The translations under genes and the position numbers were made by a program. A stretch of DNA of 64,000 bases from M269 sp964640795 (GTDB taxonomy: Bacteria; Pseudomonadota; Gammaproteobacteria; Enterobacterales; Alteromonadaceae), in the NCBI GenBank assembly GCA_964640795.1, contig CAZXIN010000001.1, positions 309,598-373,597 on the forward strand, written 5' to 3'. Every line of letters starts with the position of its first letter. Position 1 is the first letter of the stretch. Below are positions 54,030 through 62,970 of this stretch, piece after piece. Below the pieces are notes generated by a model. The model saw only the letters and a list, made by a program, of their open reading frames with translations. It was not told the DNA's origin and did not search any database.

Positions 54030-54950
54030 ATGATGAAACACTTCATTGATACTAGATTATTATCATTGGACGATATTGAAGTTTTGCTAGAGTTGGCGAG
54101 TCGATTGCAAGTCCAACATAGCACAGGACACAACGCGACTACTATGTGTTCTGGGAAAGTACTTGGGACTTTATTTTTTCAACCCAGTGTTCGGACACAG
54201 ACAACAGTACAATCAGCCATTATCAGGTTAGGCGGTGGGCATACAGGGATTTCCGGCGTTCAAGGGACCTTTTTGGAAAATGGTGATGAAGATTTAAACG
54301 ACTTTATTGACGCTTATGCGCAGATCGTTGACTTAATGGTGGTACGTCATAGAGATATTGATCTGGCGAGTTTATCGGCTCGCTCACCGATCCCTATCAT
54401 CAATGGGGGGACTGCTGAGCATACTTTGGCAGGCTTAGGCTATTTATATACTTTGATGAAATACAAACAAGGCCTGAGCAATATCAAATCTGTCGGTTTT
54501 GTAGGGTTGAATGCGACCTTCAGGGATTATCTTGCAGCGATACGACTGTTTTCCAAGCTAGATATCGATATCTTGATAGATCCTAAAAAGGATGTACTAG
54601 GTGAACAGCAGGAACTCTACACTGCACTTGATGAAGAGGGGGTAGAGTATACTTTGGCTCCTTGCCATAGTTTTACTTGTGATGTTGATGGCCTGTTTGT
54701 GACAATGGGATTAAATGCATCTGCTACAAATATACTTGCTTTTGATGGAAACGATCTAGCTATGCTCGGCTCGCAATGTGGTCTTTTCTATAGTATGCCG
54801 AGGAAAGTATATGAAGAGGCTGGGAGCTGGATAATTGCAAGCGATGGTCTTGCTGACTTGCCACAAGTGCTGAGTAAGCCTCTTATCCAAGATTTGACCT
54901 TTTGTGCTATGGCTGTGATGAACGTACTCATCAAGGAGAGTTCAATATGA
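54030..54950 (+). CDS. Degenerate aspartate/ornithine carbamoyltransferase-like protein
   Basis: 306 residues with the two-domain fold of transcarbamoylases. The phosphate loop STRTR of active enzymes appears as SVRTQ (53-57), keeping Arg55, and the carbamoyl-binding HPxQ is HTLA. The second-domain motifs that bind the acceptor amine are not recognisable: VTMGLNASATNIL stands where active enzymes have a basic loop. It may therefore act on another substrate or be non-catalytic. AGGAGAAG precedes ATG 54030 (54033 possible), 7 bases after the swivel-domain gene. Its stop overlaps the next start as ATGA. It is clearly not the housekeeping pyrB or argF. Confidence 0.75.
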   Translation: MMKHFIDTRLLSLDDIEVLLELASRLQVQHSTGHNATTMCSGKVLGTLFFQPSVRTQTTVQSAIIRLGGGHTGISGVQGTFLENGDEDLNDFIDAYAQIVDLMVVRHRDIDLASLSARSPIPIINGGTAEHTLAGLGYLYTLMKYKQGLSNIKSVGFVGLNATFRDYLAAIRLFSKLDIDILIDPKKDVLGEQQELYTALDEEGVEYTLAPCHSFTCDVDGLFVTMGLNASATNILAFDGNDLAMLGSQCGLFYSMPRKVYEEAGSWIIASDGLADLPQVLSKPLIQDLTFCAMAVMNVLIKESSI

Positions 54951-55828
54951 ATCTGAACTTGTCCCAAACGTTTGATGCGAAACAAGAGCTAGATGACTAC
55001 ATTGTCGGATTGGATTATATCAACTTAAAAGACAGTCAGCTATATGGTGGTAAGGCTGCTAATCTTGGCTATCTCAGTAAAGAGTTTAATGTACCTGCGG
55101 GTTTTGGTTTGTCGTCCAAAGTTTTTCAGCAGTTGATAATGCCGTTAGAGAAGCAGATCGATACTTGGCTAAAATTTGACACATCTGATTTTGATGCTAT
55201 ATGTCGTGTATCTGAATACATTATTGCTGCAATCAAATGTCAAACTTTACCTTGTGAGGTAATGCGCCTTATTGAGCAATATCAGATTCAGCTGGAAGGT
55301 CCTTATGCTGTAAGGAGTTCTGCAGCATTAGAAGATCTCAAAAATGCATCCTTTGCGGGTCAGCAATCGACCGAGCTTAACGTTGTGGCTAACTTGCATG
55401 ATGCAATAATTACGTGTTTTGCGTCTTACTATAACGCTAGCGCTATTTTATACCGAGAAATTTACGGTTTTGGGCATCGGCCTTGTATGGCAGTAGTGAT
55501 TCAGAAAATGGTCGATTCCCGTCTATCCGGTGTTACCTTTACACGCCATCCTGTATCACCTGACAAAGGTATGTTAATTGAATTTATTGAAGGGCAAGGT
55601 GAGGCATTGGTTTCAGGTGCTGTTACACCTCATGCGCTAGAACTTTCTCGACAAAACAACGAGCTTCATCTCGACTATCAAACCAGCATTCTATCTACCT
55701 GTGAGCTACAGCAATTAGCTCGTACATGTCTTGATATAGAATCTTATTACGGTTATCCAATGGATATTGAATGGGCTATGACAGACTGTTTACATATACT
55801 TCAGGCGCGTCCGATAACAACATTATAA
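54947..55828 (+). CDS. PEP synthase-type ATP-grasp protein (split phosphotransferase, subunit 2)
   Basis: 293 residues from ATG 54947, chosen for AAGGAGAG at 54933-54940 and the ATGA overlap with the previous stop; a 15-residue longer frame exists. It is the nucleotide-binding domain of PEP synthase/rifampin phosphotransferase: YGGKAANLGYL with Lys36, AVRSSAALEDL with Arg123, SFAGQQSTELNV, SGVTFTRHPVS, and the closing MDIEWAMTD and LQARPIT motifs. Alone it can bind ATP but has no phosphohistidine; the partner is the swivel-domain protein at 52682. The 3' end overlaps the convergent MATE gene by 6 bases. Confidence 0.85.
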   Translation: MNLNLSQTFDAKQELDDYIVGLDYINLKDSQLYGGKAANLGYLSKEFNVPAGFGLSSKVFQQLIMPLEKQIDTWLKFDTSDFDAICRVSEYIIAAIKCQTLPCEVMRLIEQYQIQLEGPYAVRSSAALEDLKNASFAGQQSTELNVVANLHDAIITCFASYYNASAILYREIYGFGHRPCMAVVIQKMVDSRLSGVTFTRHPVSPDKGMLIEFIEGQGEALVSGAVTPHALELSRQNNELHLDYQTSILSTCELQQLARTCLDIESYYGYPMDIEWAMTDCLHILQARPITTL

Positions 55829-57208
55829 AGAGTTTAAAACTAATACCTTTTCGATATCGCGTTTCTGCGTTATACGCAAACGCAACGTCATTAGCGTGGC
55901 TGAGCAGGTTAACCCTAAAATAATGCCAATCCATAACCCGGCTGCCGCCATTGGGGGAACTACCCAATTCGTCAGTCCAAGTACTACCCCTAGCGGAAAC
56001 CCAATTAACCAATATGAGAAGAATGTTATGTATAACAGCACTTTTGTGTCTTTATAGCCTCTTAAAATACCAGCAGTGATCACTTGAAAAGCATCTGAAA
56101 GCTGAAAGAGTGCCATCAACAGGAGTAAATCTATAGCAAGGGCTACGACAATCTCATTCGAAGTATAGAAAGAGGCAATTTCAACTCGAAAAATCACTAC
56201 TAAAAAGGCGTTGAAGAATGCTAAGCCCGCACCAAGTATGACAGCACTTCTGGAAGAAACTTGAGCTTGATGATTGCGTTTTTGCCCTAACAATGTGCCA
56301 ACTCTTACTGTGGTAGCCATTCCTATACTGGCAGGTACCATAAATAACAAAGCAGACATATTTAAAGCAATGTGATGAGCTGCGACAGTTGTATCTCCAT
56401 AAGGAATTAATAGTAAGGCCGTCACAGAAAATAAGGAAATTTCGAATAAAATGGCGAAAGCGATTGGGAGTCCGACCTTAATTATCTCACCTATTACGTG
56501 AAATGAAAAATAATAAGGTGGGTGAAAAATCTTTACTTTATCTATATGCTTGCTTTTCTTGCAATATACTAGGGTCGCACTCAACATTGTGCAATAAACA
56601 ATAACCGTTGCAATTCCAGCTCCAGCACCTCCAAAACCTTCAAAAGCACCGACACCATGTATAAACAATAAGTTCATAGGTAAATTGACTAACAATCCCA
56701 GCATTGTGATGATCATTCCTGGTTTAGTTCTATGCATACCTTCGCATGTATATCTTAGAGATTGATAAAGCATGACAATAGGGATTCCAGAAATGGCGTA
56801 AGACATATATTCACGAGCTACAGCGATCATTGGAATAGGATTAATCCACAAGTAATGTGAATTGAGTAAAATAGTACCGAATATGCTGATCCCTGAGCCA
56901 ACTACAATAGATAAAATTATTGCGTGTTGTGAAAATTTTGCAATATAATCTTTTCTTTTCTCACCTATAAGCCTAGATATAATTGCAGGAAGAGCCATCA
57001 TAATTCCTTGAAGAAAATAAAGTAACGGAATTAATACACTAGTAGCCAAGGCTACACCTGCCATATCAGTTGCAGAAGCCCTGCCAGCCATGACGATATC
57101 AGATACACTCATAAGAGTTTGGCTAATCTGTGCTATTAATATTGGCCATGCTAGTGACTTTATTCTTTGTAGCTCTAAACTTAAGTGCTTGATATTAAAT
57201 TTCTTCAC
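55823..57208 (-). CDS. MATE-family efflux transporter (NorM-like)
   Basis: 461 residues with about 12 membrane helices. The family signature SDIVMAGRASATDMAGVALATS is near the start (residues about 34-55), and LFEISLFSVTALLL begins the second half. MATE proteins expel cationic drugs using Na+ or H+; the substrate here is unknown, but location inside the cluster suggests product export or self-protection. It runs opposite to the other cluster genes and its divergent promoter region faces the RND pair. Confidence 0.88.
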   Translation of the reverse strand: MKKFNIKHLSLELQRIKSLAWPILIAQISQTLMSVSDIVMAGRASATDMAGVALATSVLIPLLYFLQGIMMALPAIISRLIGEKRKDYIAKFSQHAIILSIVVGSGISIFGTILLNSHYLWINPIPMIAVAREYMSYAISGIPIVMLYQSLRYTCEGMHRTKPGMIITMLGLLVNLPMNLLFIHGVGAFEGFGGAGAGIATVIVYCTMLSATLVYCKKSKHIDKVKIFHPPYYFSFHVIGEIIKVGLPIAFAILFEISLFSVTALLLIPYGDTTVAAHHIALNMSALLFMVPASIGMATTVRVGTLLGQKRNHQAQVSSRSAVILGAGLAFFNAFLVVIFRVEIASFYTSNEIVVALAIDLLLLMALFQLSDAFQVITAGILRGYKDTKVLLYITFFSYWLIGFPLGVVLGLTNWVVPPMAAAGLWIGIILGLTCSATLMTLRLRITQKRDIEKVLVLNSL

Positions 57209-57420
57209 TTAATGTGTCTCTATTAAAATACAGTTTTTTAACTATAAAGTTATTTTTGTTTTATATTTCATTTTTATGAAAATGAAATTAAATTTTTTAT
57301 TTAAATTAATTAACTCTACCATTCCTATATTGGATTTTAAATGCTTTAATGGTAATTATATTAACCTTTTGGGTTTGGGCGTTTCTACTATGCCCTTACC
57401 ATTTACTGCTGGAAATTAGT
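57209..57420. promoter_or_regulatory. Divergent efflux promoter with 24-bp inverted repeat
   Basis: This spacer between the MATE gene and the RND operon carries a perfect repeat: ATTTCATTTT (57265-57274), 4-base centre TATG, AAAATGAAAT (57279-57288). Its length and place fit a TetR- or MarR-family operator controlling both exporters. No such regulator gene lies in the cluster. Flanking DNA is strongly AT-rich. Confidence 0.5.
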
Positions 57421-58521
57421 ATGAAGAAGACAATTATGCTGACTACTATTGTGAGCTGGGTTGCACTATCGGTATCTGCAAATGAGCAAGACCATTTCAG
57501 TTTCCAAATTCCTATATCTGGGCCTGCGGTTATCGAATACGAAACAGTAGGCAACATTGAAACAGAGTTAATGACCACATACTCAGCAGAACAAGCAGGA
57601 AAGGTAGAGTCAGTCCTCCGAAAAGGTGTGCTGTTCGATATCGGTGATACATTGGTTAAGCTGAATGACACTCTTACTACTTTCGAATATCAAAAAAGCC
57701 TGTTTCAGGAGCGCTCGTTGGAATCTCAGATCTCAATAACAAATATAGAACTGCAACAGCTTTCATCTTTGATTAATGTTAATAGTGCAGCGCAAATTGA
57801 TGTTGATAGGAAAGAAGGCGAAAAAAATAAACTAGAACTATCACTATTGGAGTCGCAAGCATACTCAGCTTCAATTGCTCATAAAATTCAGCAAACTCAC
57901 ACACAAGCAGGTTACGGAGGTGTTGTTGTGAATCGTCATAAGAATGTGGGTGAGCATGCTGAAGTGGGTGATAACCTAATAACCGTAATGTCTATGCGTA
58001 GAGCACGTGTCTCAGTCACATTGCCATCTACGTACCTGAGAGATATTGATGAAACAACGTCACTGTTGCTTCATCTTCCTGAGCAAGTAGTAAAGCTGGG
58101 AGTCGGAGGAGTCATTCCAACAGGAAAGAATACCATTACTGTAGTGAGCAAAAGCTTTAATGGTGAATCGTGGAAAGTTTCTAATAATGCTAGGCTTCGA
58201 GTTACTGTCAACATGCTAAGTAAGGATGAACGATACTGGCTTCACAAGAGCGCATTTTGGGGCAGTGGCAGTGATCACGATACGACTTATGTGCTTGGAA
58301 AGGCGGGAAACTTAACTAAAAAACACCTTAAGGTAACAGGGCAGCTAGGGGACTTCTTCGCAACTCAACTCGACATGTACAAAGGTGCCGGGTTCTTATT
58401 ACATAAAGCATCCATCAGTGTGCCTAATAGCGTGTTGGAAAACCTGCCCAACATAACTCCAGAGATGGAGCTGGCTTTCTCACAAGAGCTTAGCAAGAAG
58501 GTGTTTTTTAATGCTGACTAG
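57421..58521 (+). CDS. RND membrane-fusion protein
   Basis: 366 residues from the Met at 57421, which starts a normal signal peptide (KKTIMLTTIVSWVALSVSA); an upstream ATG at 57349 would add 24 hydrophobic residues. The mature part has a biotinyl-lipoyl-like half (VESVLRKGVLFDIGDTLVKL), a short coiled-coil hairpin (about 105-155), a second lipoyl half (GYGGVVVNRHKNVGEHAEVGDNLI-like region about 160-185) and a beta-barrel domain. It links the RND pump to an outer-membrane channel. Its stop overlaps the pump start by 11 bases. It is divergent from better-known AcrA types. Confidence 0.8.
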   Translation: MKKTIMLTTIVSWVALSVSANEQDHFSFQIPISGPAVIEYETVGNIETELMTTYSAEQAGKVESVLRKGVLFDIGDTLVKLNDTLTTFEYQKSLFQERSLESQISITNIELQQLSSLINVNSAAQIDVDRKEGEKNKLELSLLESQAYSASIAHKIQQTHTQAGYGGVVVNRHKNVGEHAEVGDNLITVMSMRRARVSVTLPSTYLRDIDETTSLLLHLPEQVVKLGVGGVIPTGKNTITVVSKSFNGESWKVSNNARLRVTVNMLSKDERYWLHKSAFWGSGSDHDTTYVLGKAGNLTKKHLKVTGQLGDFFATQLDMYKGAGFLLHKASISVPNSVLENLPNITPEMELAFSQELSKKVFFNAD

Positions 58522-61500
58522 ACTTGCTTTTCGTCACCCAGGTGTATTGTGCTCCCTGATTCTTATTATGGGTTTTTTCGGACTTGTCGGGACCACGCAA
58601 ATGCCGATTCAGTTGCTTCCAGATATATCTAGCAACCAAATTGTGATCGAAAGTCAATGGCAAGAAAATACTGCAGAAGATGTGGAGGAAATCATCTCTA
58701 TACCGCTTGAAGAAGCTTTGTCTGGTTTGGCTGGAGTTAAGGAAATGTCTACAAGTGTGAGTTCAGGACGAAGTGTAACGACGTTAGATTTTGAAGGACA
58801 AACGGACAACCTAGCCGCGCTTATAGCGACTACTGCTCGGTTAAATCTTACTCGTTCACTTCCAGCTGATGCTACCTTTCCTGTCATCGCTCAGGATGGT
58901 GTGTCAAGTTCTGATACAGTAGCTACGCTATTGCTTTATGCCAATGATAAGCAGCCTTCGGATCATCATACTCGACAAAATGCTGTGCGCGACATTGTTA
59001 TCCCGGCTCTTATAAAGGTAGAGGGGGTTTCAGAAGTTGATGTTTCATATTCAGAACGCCAAAATGTTATCTGGATTAATACTGACCCAATAAAATTAGC
59101 TATTCACAGAATTACTCTAGAAGAATTGAAGAATAAGATTGCATCACAGGTTGATTATGGTGCTGGAACGATTGATGAGTACAGAGAACGGCTTTCTGTT
59201 CGTTTTAACGGTAAGCCAGAGCTTGCCAAGCTAGAAAATATTATCGTGTCATGGTCCGATGGCATACCAATTCACTTGAGTGAAATAGCACGCATTGATA
59301 TAGGCTACGCACCACAAAAAAATGTGCTCTATAAAAATGGGAAAGAAGCCTATTATATTGATGTGAGGAGGGGCTCTGGAGCCAACTCTTTTGAAATCAT
59401 TACTCGACTCAAACAAGTCATTCATGAGTTGAATGGCAGTGAATTGAAGGTTCGAGGCTTGGAACTTGGCATTAGTCTTGATACTACTATCAATATTCAA
59501 CAAGCAATTTCAAACGTCACCATCAATTTGTTTCTGGGCATTTTTCTGGTGTACTTAGTACTATACATTTTTGTGCGCAATCATCGAGCTGCCATAGCCA
59601 TTACTTTATCTGTTCCAATCTCACTAACATTGTCATTTACGCTTTTATATTTTCTTGGTGGTAGCATCAATGTAGTCTCATTGGCTGGGTTCGCTTTTTC
59701 TGTTGGGTTGATTATTGATGCGGCCATCGTTGTTCAAGATGCAATTATCAGTTCACAATCATCCCACTCTCAGCTCAAGGAAAATACCGTTCTTGCTGCT
59801 CAAAAGATTTCAAAGGCTCTACTGGCCTCATCCCTTACCACTATTATCATATTTATCCCCATATCATTGATAGAATCTGAGATAGGGCAATTGTTGTCTG
59901 ATTTAGCGTTAGCCATGTCTATATCTATTATATTTTCGACTTTTTCTGCATTGACAATTGTCCCTCTAACTTATTACTTTTTGTGTCGACAGGCAATTCC
60001 ACATACACCGCCATTAGAAGGTTTTTGGCGTTTCTTGGCTATTCGAATAACTAGCGCAACTCAGACACCGTCGCGCAAAGTATTTGTTATTATCGGATGT
60101 ATCATTATACCTGCATTCGGTTTTTTTCCGCTTTTACCGGCTAAGCATTTGCTTCCCGAAGCCGGGGATAATTTACTTCGTGCTTACATAACGTTGCCTA
60201 GCCACACTAACTTAAAAACTTTGAAGGATGAATATGCAGGACCTATCGTTAATCGAATGAATGAATTACTTGAGACAGATCTTCCCATTCGTATACGGAC
60301 CTATAACCTTGTTATGTCATCTGGTTTTTCTTTTCTAATTGCTTATCCCGAGAAACCAGAACAGTTGAGTGCGCTGATTGAACACATTAATAATGAGTTA
60401 TTTGTTGATGAAGAAAATATGACTGTGTTCGCCGAACAGGAACCAATGATTTACTTTCGTTCCCCTGCTTCTAAAAACGTTCATTTGAACATTCATGGTA
60501 CTGACTTGAGTGAGTTAGTTGAGACAGCAAAATCTGTAAAACAACAAATACAATCCAGAGATCTGGCTGCCAGCGTAAACATTAGACCAGGAGAAACATT
60601 CTCGGCAACACAGCTGTTATTTAAGCCATTAGAGAGTGAACTAAGTGCATACAATTTGAAAGCTAAACATCTGGGAGAGTATGTTCAATTATTTGGGGCT
60701 GGCCTCTTTACTGGCAAGTTTAATACCGGCAGAGAGCAATATGATATGTACTTGTTAAATGCTCCTTCGGGTGGAGAGATGCCTGAGCAACCTGTTGTGC
60801 TCGATGATTATTCTACACTTCCTTTGTCTATGCTGACTACCATCGAAAGAATGCAAGTTCCAGACGCTATACTAAGAGTCAATGGACAACGAACCATCCG
60901 CCTTGAGATTATTCCATTTTCAGGACAATCATTGGAAAGACTTACGGAGCAGCTTAACCGGCTGATGCAAGATGATTTTATTTTGCCACTGGAAACAATC
61001 AATGCTTCATATACTCTCAAGGGCATTGCAGATATTTACAACAAAACTATACAACGCGTTGCTATCATCATCATATCTGCGCTGGTGATATTATTTGTGT
61101 TGGTCGTTATACTATTCAAATCCCTCCGTACCGGCTTGATGGTTTTTTCAACTATGCCAATAGCGTTGTTCGGAGGTAGCTTGTTTTTGTACTTAACCAG
61201 TCAGGTGTTTAGTGTAACTTTGGATGTTTTGACAATGTTCGGGTTTGTTATTGCAATGGGACTTATTGTTAACAATGCTATCTTAATTTTATCTGAGCTA
61301 CAGTCTCTTCATCGAGAAGGCCTAAGTGGAGAGTTCCTAATACAAGAAGCTCTATTTAGACGAAGTAGGCCTATTTTTATTACTTCCCTAACGTCGATTT
61401 TTGGTATGTTACCACTAGCTCTCTCCCCAGGCGTTGGAGCTGAAATGTATAGTGGTATGTCAATTGTCATTGTAGGTGCTATGACATTCAGTCTATTATT

Positions 61501-61543
61501 TGGAATGGTTATAGTTGCTTCATTGCAACGACATAGCGTTTAA
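58511..61543 (+). CDS. RND-family efflux pump permease
   Basis: 1010 residues with the two-fold RND architecture: membrane helix 1, large periplasmic loop (about 35-335), helices 2-6, second loop and helices 8-12. PDISSNQIVIESQW-like start of porter domain and GLIIDAAIVVQDA in helix 4 are visible. Helix 4 keeps one of the two acidic proton-relay residues of AcrB (DA rather than DD), and helix 10 reads GLIVNNAILIL with Asn where AcrB has Lys940. The relay may be arranged differently. Probably exports cluster product or a related toxic compound. The outer-membrane TolC partner is not in the window. Confidence 0.87.
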   Translation: MLTRLAFRHPGVLCSLILIMGFFGLVGTTQMPIQLLPDISSNQIVIESQWQENTAEDVEEIISIPLEEALSGLAGVKEMSTSVSSGRSVTTLDFEGQTDNLAALIATTARLNLTRSLPADATFPVIAQDGVSSSDTVATLLLYANDKQPSDHHTRQNAVRDIVIPALIKVEGVSEVDVSYSERQNVIWINTDPIKLAIHRITLEELKNKIASQVDYGAGTIDEYRERLSVRFNGKPELAKLENIIVSWSDGIPIHLSEIARIDIGYAPQKNVLYKNGKEAYYIDVRRGSGANSFEIITRLKQVIHELNGSELKVRGLELGISLDTTINIQQAISNVTINLFLGIFLVYLVLYIFVRNHRAAIAITLSVPISLTLSFTLLYFLGGSINVVSLAGFAFSVGLIIDAAIVVQDAIISSQSSHSQLKENTVLAAQKISKALLASSLTTIIIFIPISLIESEIGQLLSDLALAMSISIIFSTFSALTIVPLTYYFLCRQAIPHTPPLEGFWRFLAIRITSATQTPSRKVFVIIGCIIIPAFGFFPLLPAKHLLPEAGDNLLRAYITLPSHTNLKTLKDEYAGPIVNRMNELLETDLPIRIRTYNLVMSSGFSFLIAYPEKPEQLSALIEHINNELFVDEENMTVFAEQEPMIYFRSPASKNVHLNIHGTDLSELVETAKSVKQQIQSRDLAASVNIRPGETFSATQLLFKPLESELSAYNLKAKHLGEYVQLFGAGLFTGKFNTGREQYDMYLLNAPSGGEMPEQPVVLDDYSTLPLSMLTTIERMQVPDAILRVNGQRTIRLEIIPFSGQSLERLTEQLNRLMQDDFILPLETINASYTLKGIADIYNKTIQRVAIIIISALVILFVLVVILFKSLRTGLMVFSTMPIALFGGSLFLYLTSQVFSVTLDVLTMFGFVIAMGLIVNNAILILSELQSLHREGLSGEFLIQEALFRRSRPIFITSLTSIFGMLPLALSPGVGAEMYSGMSIVIVGAMTFSLLFGMVIVASLQRHSV

Positions 61544-61660
61544 ATCTAATGATGTACAAGCTCAGTATACTGAACGATATCAAAGAGAGCCATGCTATGG
61601 TTTTTCCAAGAGGAAAAGCGACCTAAATTTTATCATCATGCAGGCATCATTCGATAGCGG

Positions 61661-61975
61661 TTAAAATCTCAATTTACCGGTAAGGATATCTCTGAACATC
61701 ACCCAGTCACCTGCTAGGCTGTAGAGAGGGTAGTCGAAAGTTGCCGGCTTGTTCTTTTCAAAAAAGAAATGGCCTATCCAAGCAAATCCGTACCCACAAA
61801 TCGGTGTGAGGGCTAACCCCCACCATGTAGCTGTTGATATCGACCATATAATAATCGCTAGCACGAGAGCGGAACCAACAAAATGTAAGCGTCGACAGAC
61901 AGTATTGCGGTGCTCTTTTAGATAGTAAGGGTAAAACTCTTTGAAGGATTGATATTCTTTTGTCATCGGCTGCAT
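61661..61975 (-). CDS. Mpo1-like DUF962 membrane protein
   Basis: 104 residues. DUF962 features: FKEFYPYYLKEHRNTVCRRLHFVGS at the start, GYGFAWIGHFFFEKNKPATF in the middle and FRDILTGKL at the end, with two short membrane helices between. In yeast, Mpo1 is an Fe(II) dioxygenase removing a carbon from phytosphingosine-derived fatty acids using conserved His residues, and those histidines (EHR, HFVG, GHFF) are present. The bacterial role is unknown. It is separated from the cluster by 117 bases and runs the other way. Confidence 0.85.
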   Translation of the reverse strand: MQPMTKEYQSFKEFYPYYLKEHRNTVCRRLHFVGSALVLAIIIWSISTATWWGLALTPICGYGFAWIGHFFFEKNKPATFDYPLYSLAGDWVMFRDILTGKLRF

Positions 61976-62058
61976 TCTTTTTCTATTTCAATCTTGTTTT
62001 GTCGCGAGAAAACCCCACATAATAAGGCATTGAAAAACGCCAACGAGCTAACTCTTAT

Positions 62059-62904
62059 ATGGACAACATAGTACCTATCACACTTGAGAATTTCCAGCAG
62101 GTCATTATCGAGCAATCTAAGCAAACTTTGATTATGGTTGGCTTTTGGGCTGAATGGGACGAATCAAGTCTACAAACGATGGGTTTGCTTGAAAAAATCG
62201 CGGTTGAATACCCTAACGATCTAATCTTGGCTAAGGTTAATTGTGATGAACAGCAACAAATTGCGCAGCAGTTTGGTGTTCGCGGATTGCCTACGGTGAT
62301 GTTAGTGAAAGACAGCCAACCAATTGATGGTTTTGCTGGGCCACAGGAAGAACAAGAAATACGTGCTTTGCTGGAAAAGCATTTACCTAAAGTTGAAGAT
62401 GGTCTGTTATCGCAAGCACAAGCCTTGATTGAAGAACAAGATTATCAACAAGCTTTTGGTTTGGCTAAGCAGGCTTATGATATTGATGACCAACGAGCAG
62501 ACATTAAGTTTGTGCTCGCCGATATTTATATTGAGCTTGGCCGTATTGCTCAGGCTAAGGAACTACTAGAGACTATCGGTTTGGTTGATCAAGATCACCA
62601 ATATGGTGTTTTGCTAGGCAAAATAGAGTTAGCAGAGCAAGCGGCTGATTCTCCTGAACTGAAAGCGTTAGAAGCTGAACTTGAGGCCTCGCCAGATAAT
62701 TTGGAATTAAAAGTAAAACTAGGCGTGCAATTGCAACAAGCTAATCGCACTGAAGAAGCGCTTGAACTCTTACTGAGTGTATTGAAAAAAGATCTGAATT
62801 TTGGCGAAGCAAAAAAGCTAACATTAGATATGATCAATGCGCTACCTGATGGTGATCCACTCGCTAGCACTTATCGCCGTAAAATATACAGTTTACTTTA
62901 TTAA
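62059..62904 (+). CDS. cnoX: Thioredoxin-TPR chaperedoxin, CnoX/YbbN-like
   Basis: 281 residues: an N-terminal thioredoxin-fold domain (1-about 112) and a helical C-terminal region with TPR-like repeats, the layout of E. coli CnoX/YbbN. The active-site position reads WAEWDESS, so the CxxC redox pair is absent; the cis-proline motif GLPTVMLV is kept. It therefore likely acts as a holdase chaperone rather than an oxidoreductase. E. coli CnoX also lacks a normal CxxC (SxxC), so this is within family variation. Confidence 0.85.
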   Translation: MDNIVPITLENFQQVIIEQSKQTLIMVGFWAEWDESSLQTMGLLEKIAVEYPNDLILAKVNCDEQQQIAQQFGVRGLPTVMLVKDSQPIDGFAGPQEEQEIRALLEKHLPKVEDGLLSQAQALIEEQDYQQAFGLAKQAYDIDDQRADIKFVLADIYIELGRIAQAKELLETIGLVDQDHQYGVLLGKIELAEQAADSPELKALEAELEASPDNLELKVKLGVQLQQANRTEEALELLLSVLKKDLNFGEAKKLTLDMINALPDGDPLASTYRRKIYSLLY

Positions 62905-62930
62905 TTTTATATCAGGCCGTTCCAATGATA

Positions 62931-62970
62931 TTTGAGCCTGATGCTTTAATTAATAAGCATCAGGCTTGAA
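62931..62970 (+). terminator. Hairpin after cnoX-like gene
   Basis: Perfect 12-bp arms AGCCTGATGCTT (62935-62946) and AAGCATCAGGCT (62955-62966) with an 8-base loop, extended by wobble pairs on both sides. It lies 30 bases after the stop and probably ends the cnoX-like transcript; no long T-tract follows. The rest of the 315-base gap to the response regulator is AT-rich leader without visible genes. Confidence 0.6.

Noticed and set aside
54030..54950. Calling this pyrB (housekeeping aspartate carbamoyltransferase)
   Set aside because: The STRTR and HPxQ motifs are altered and the gene is embedded in the car cluster, so housekeeping function is unlikely.
61588..61606. CCAT-GCT-ATGG followed by TTTTT as terminator of the RND operon
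   Set aside because: Stem of only four base pairs is too weak to claim, though the position is right.
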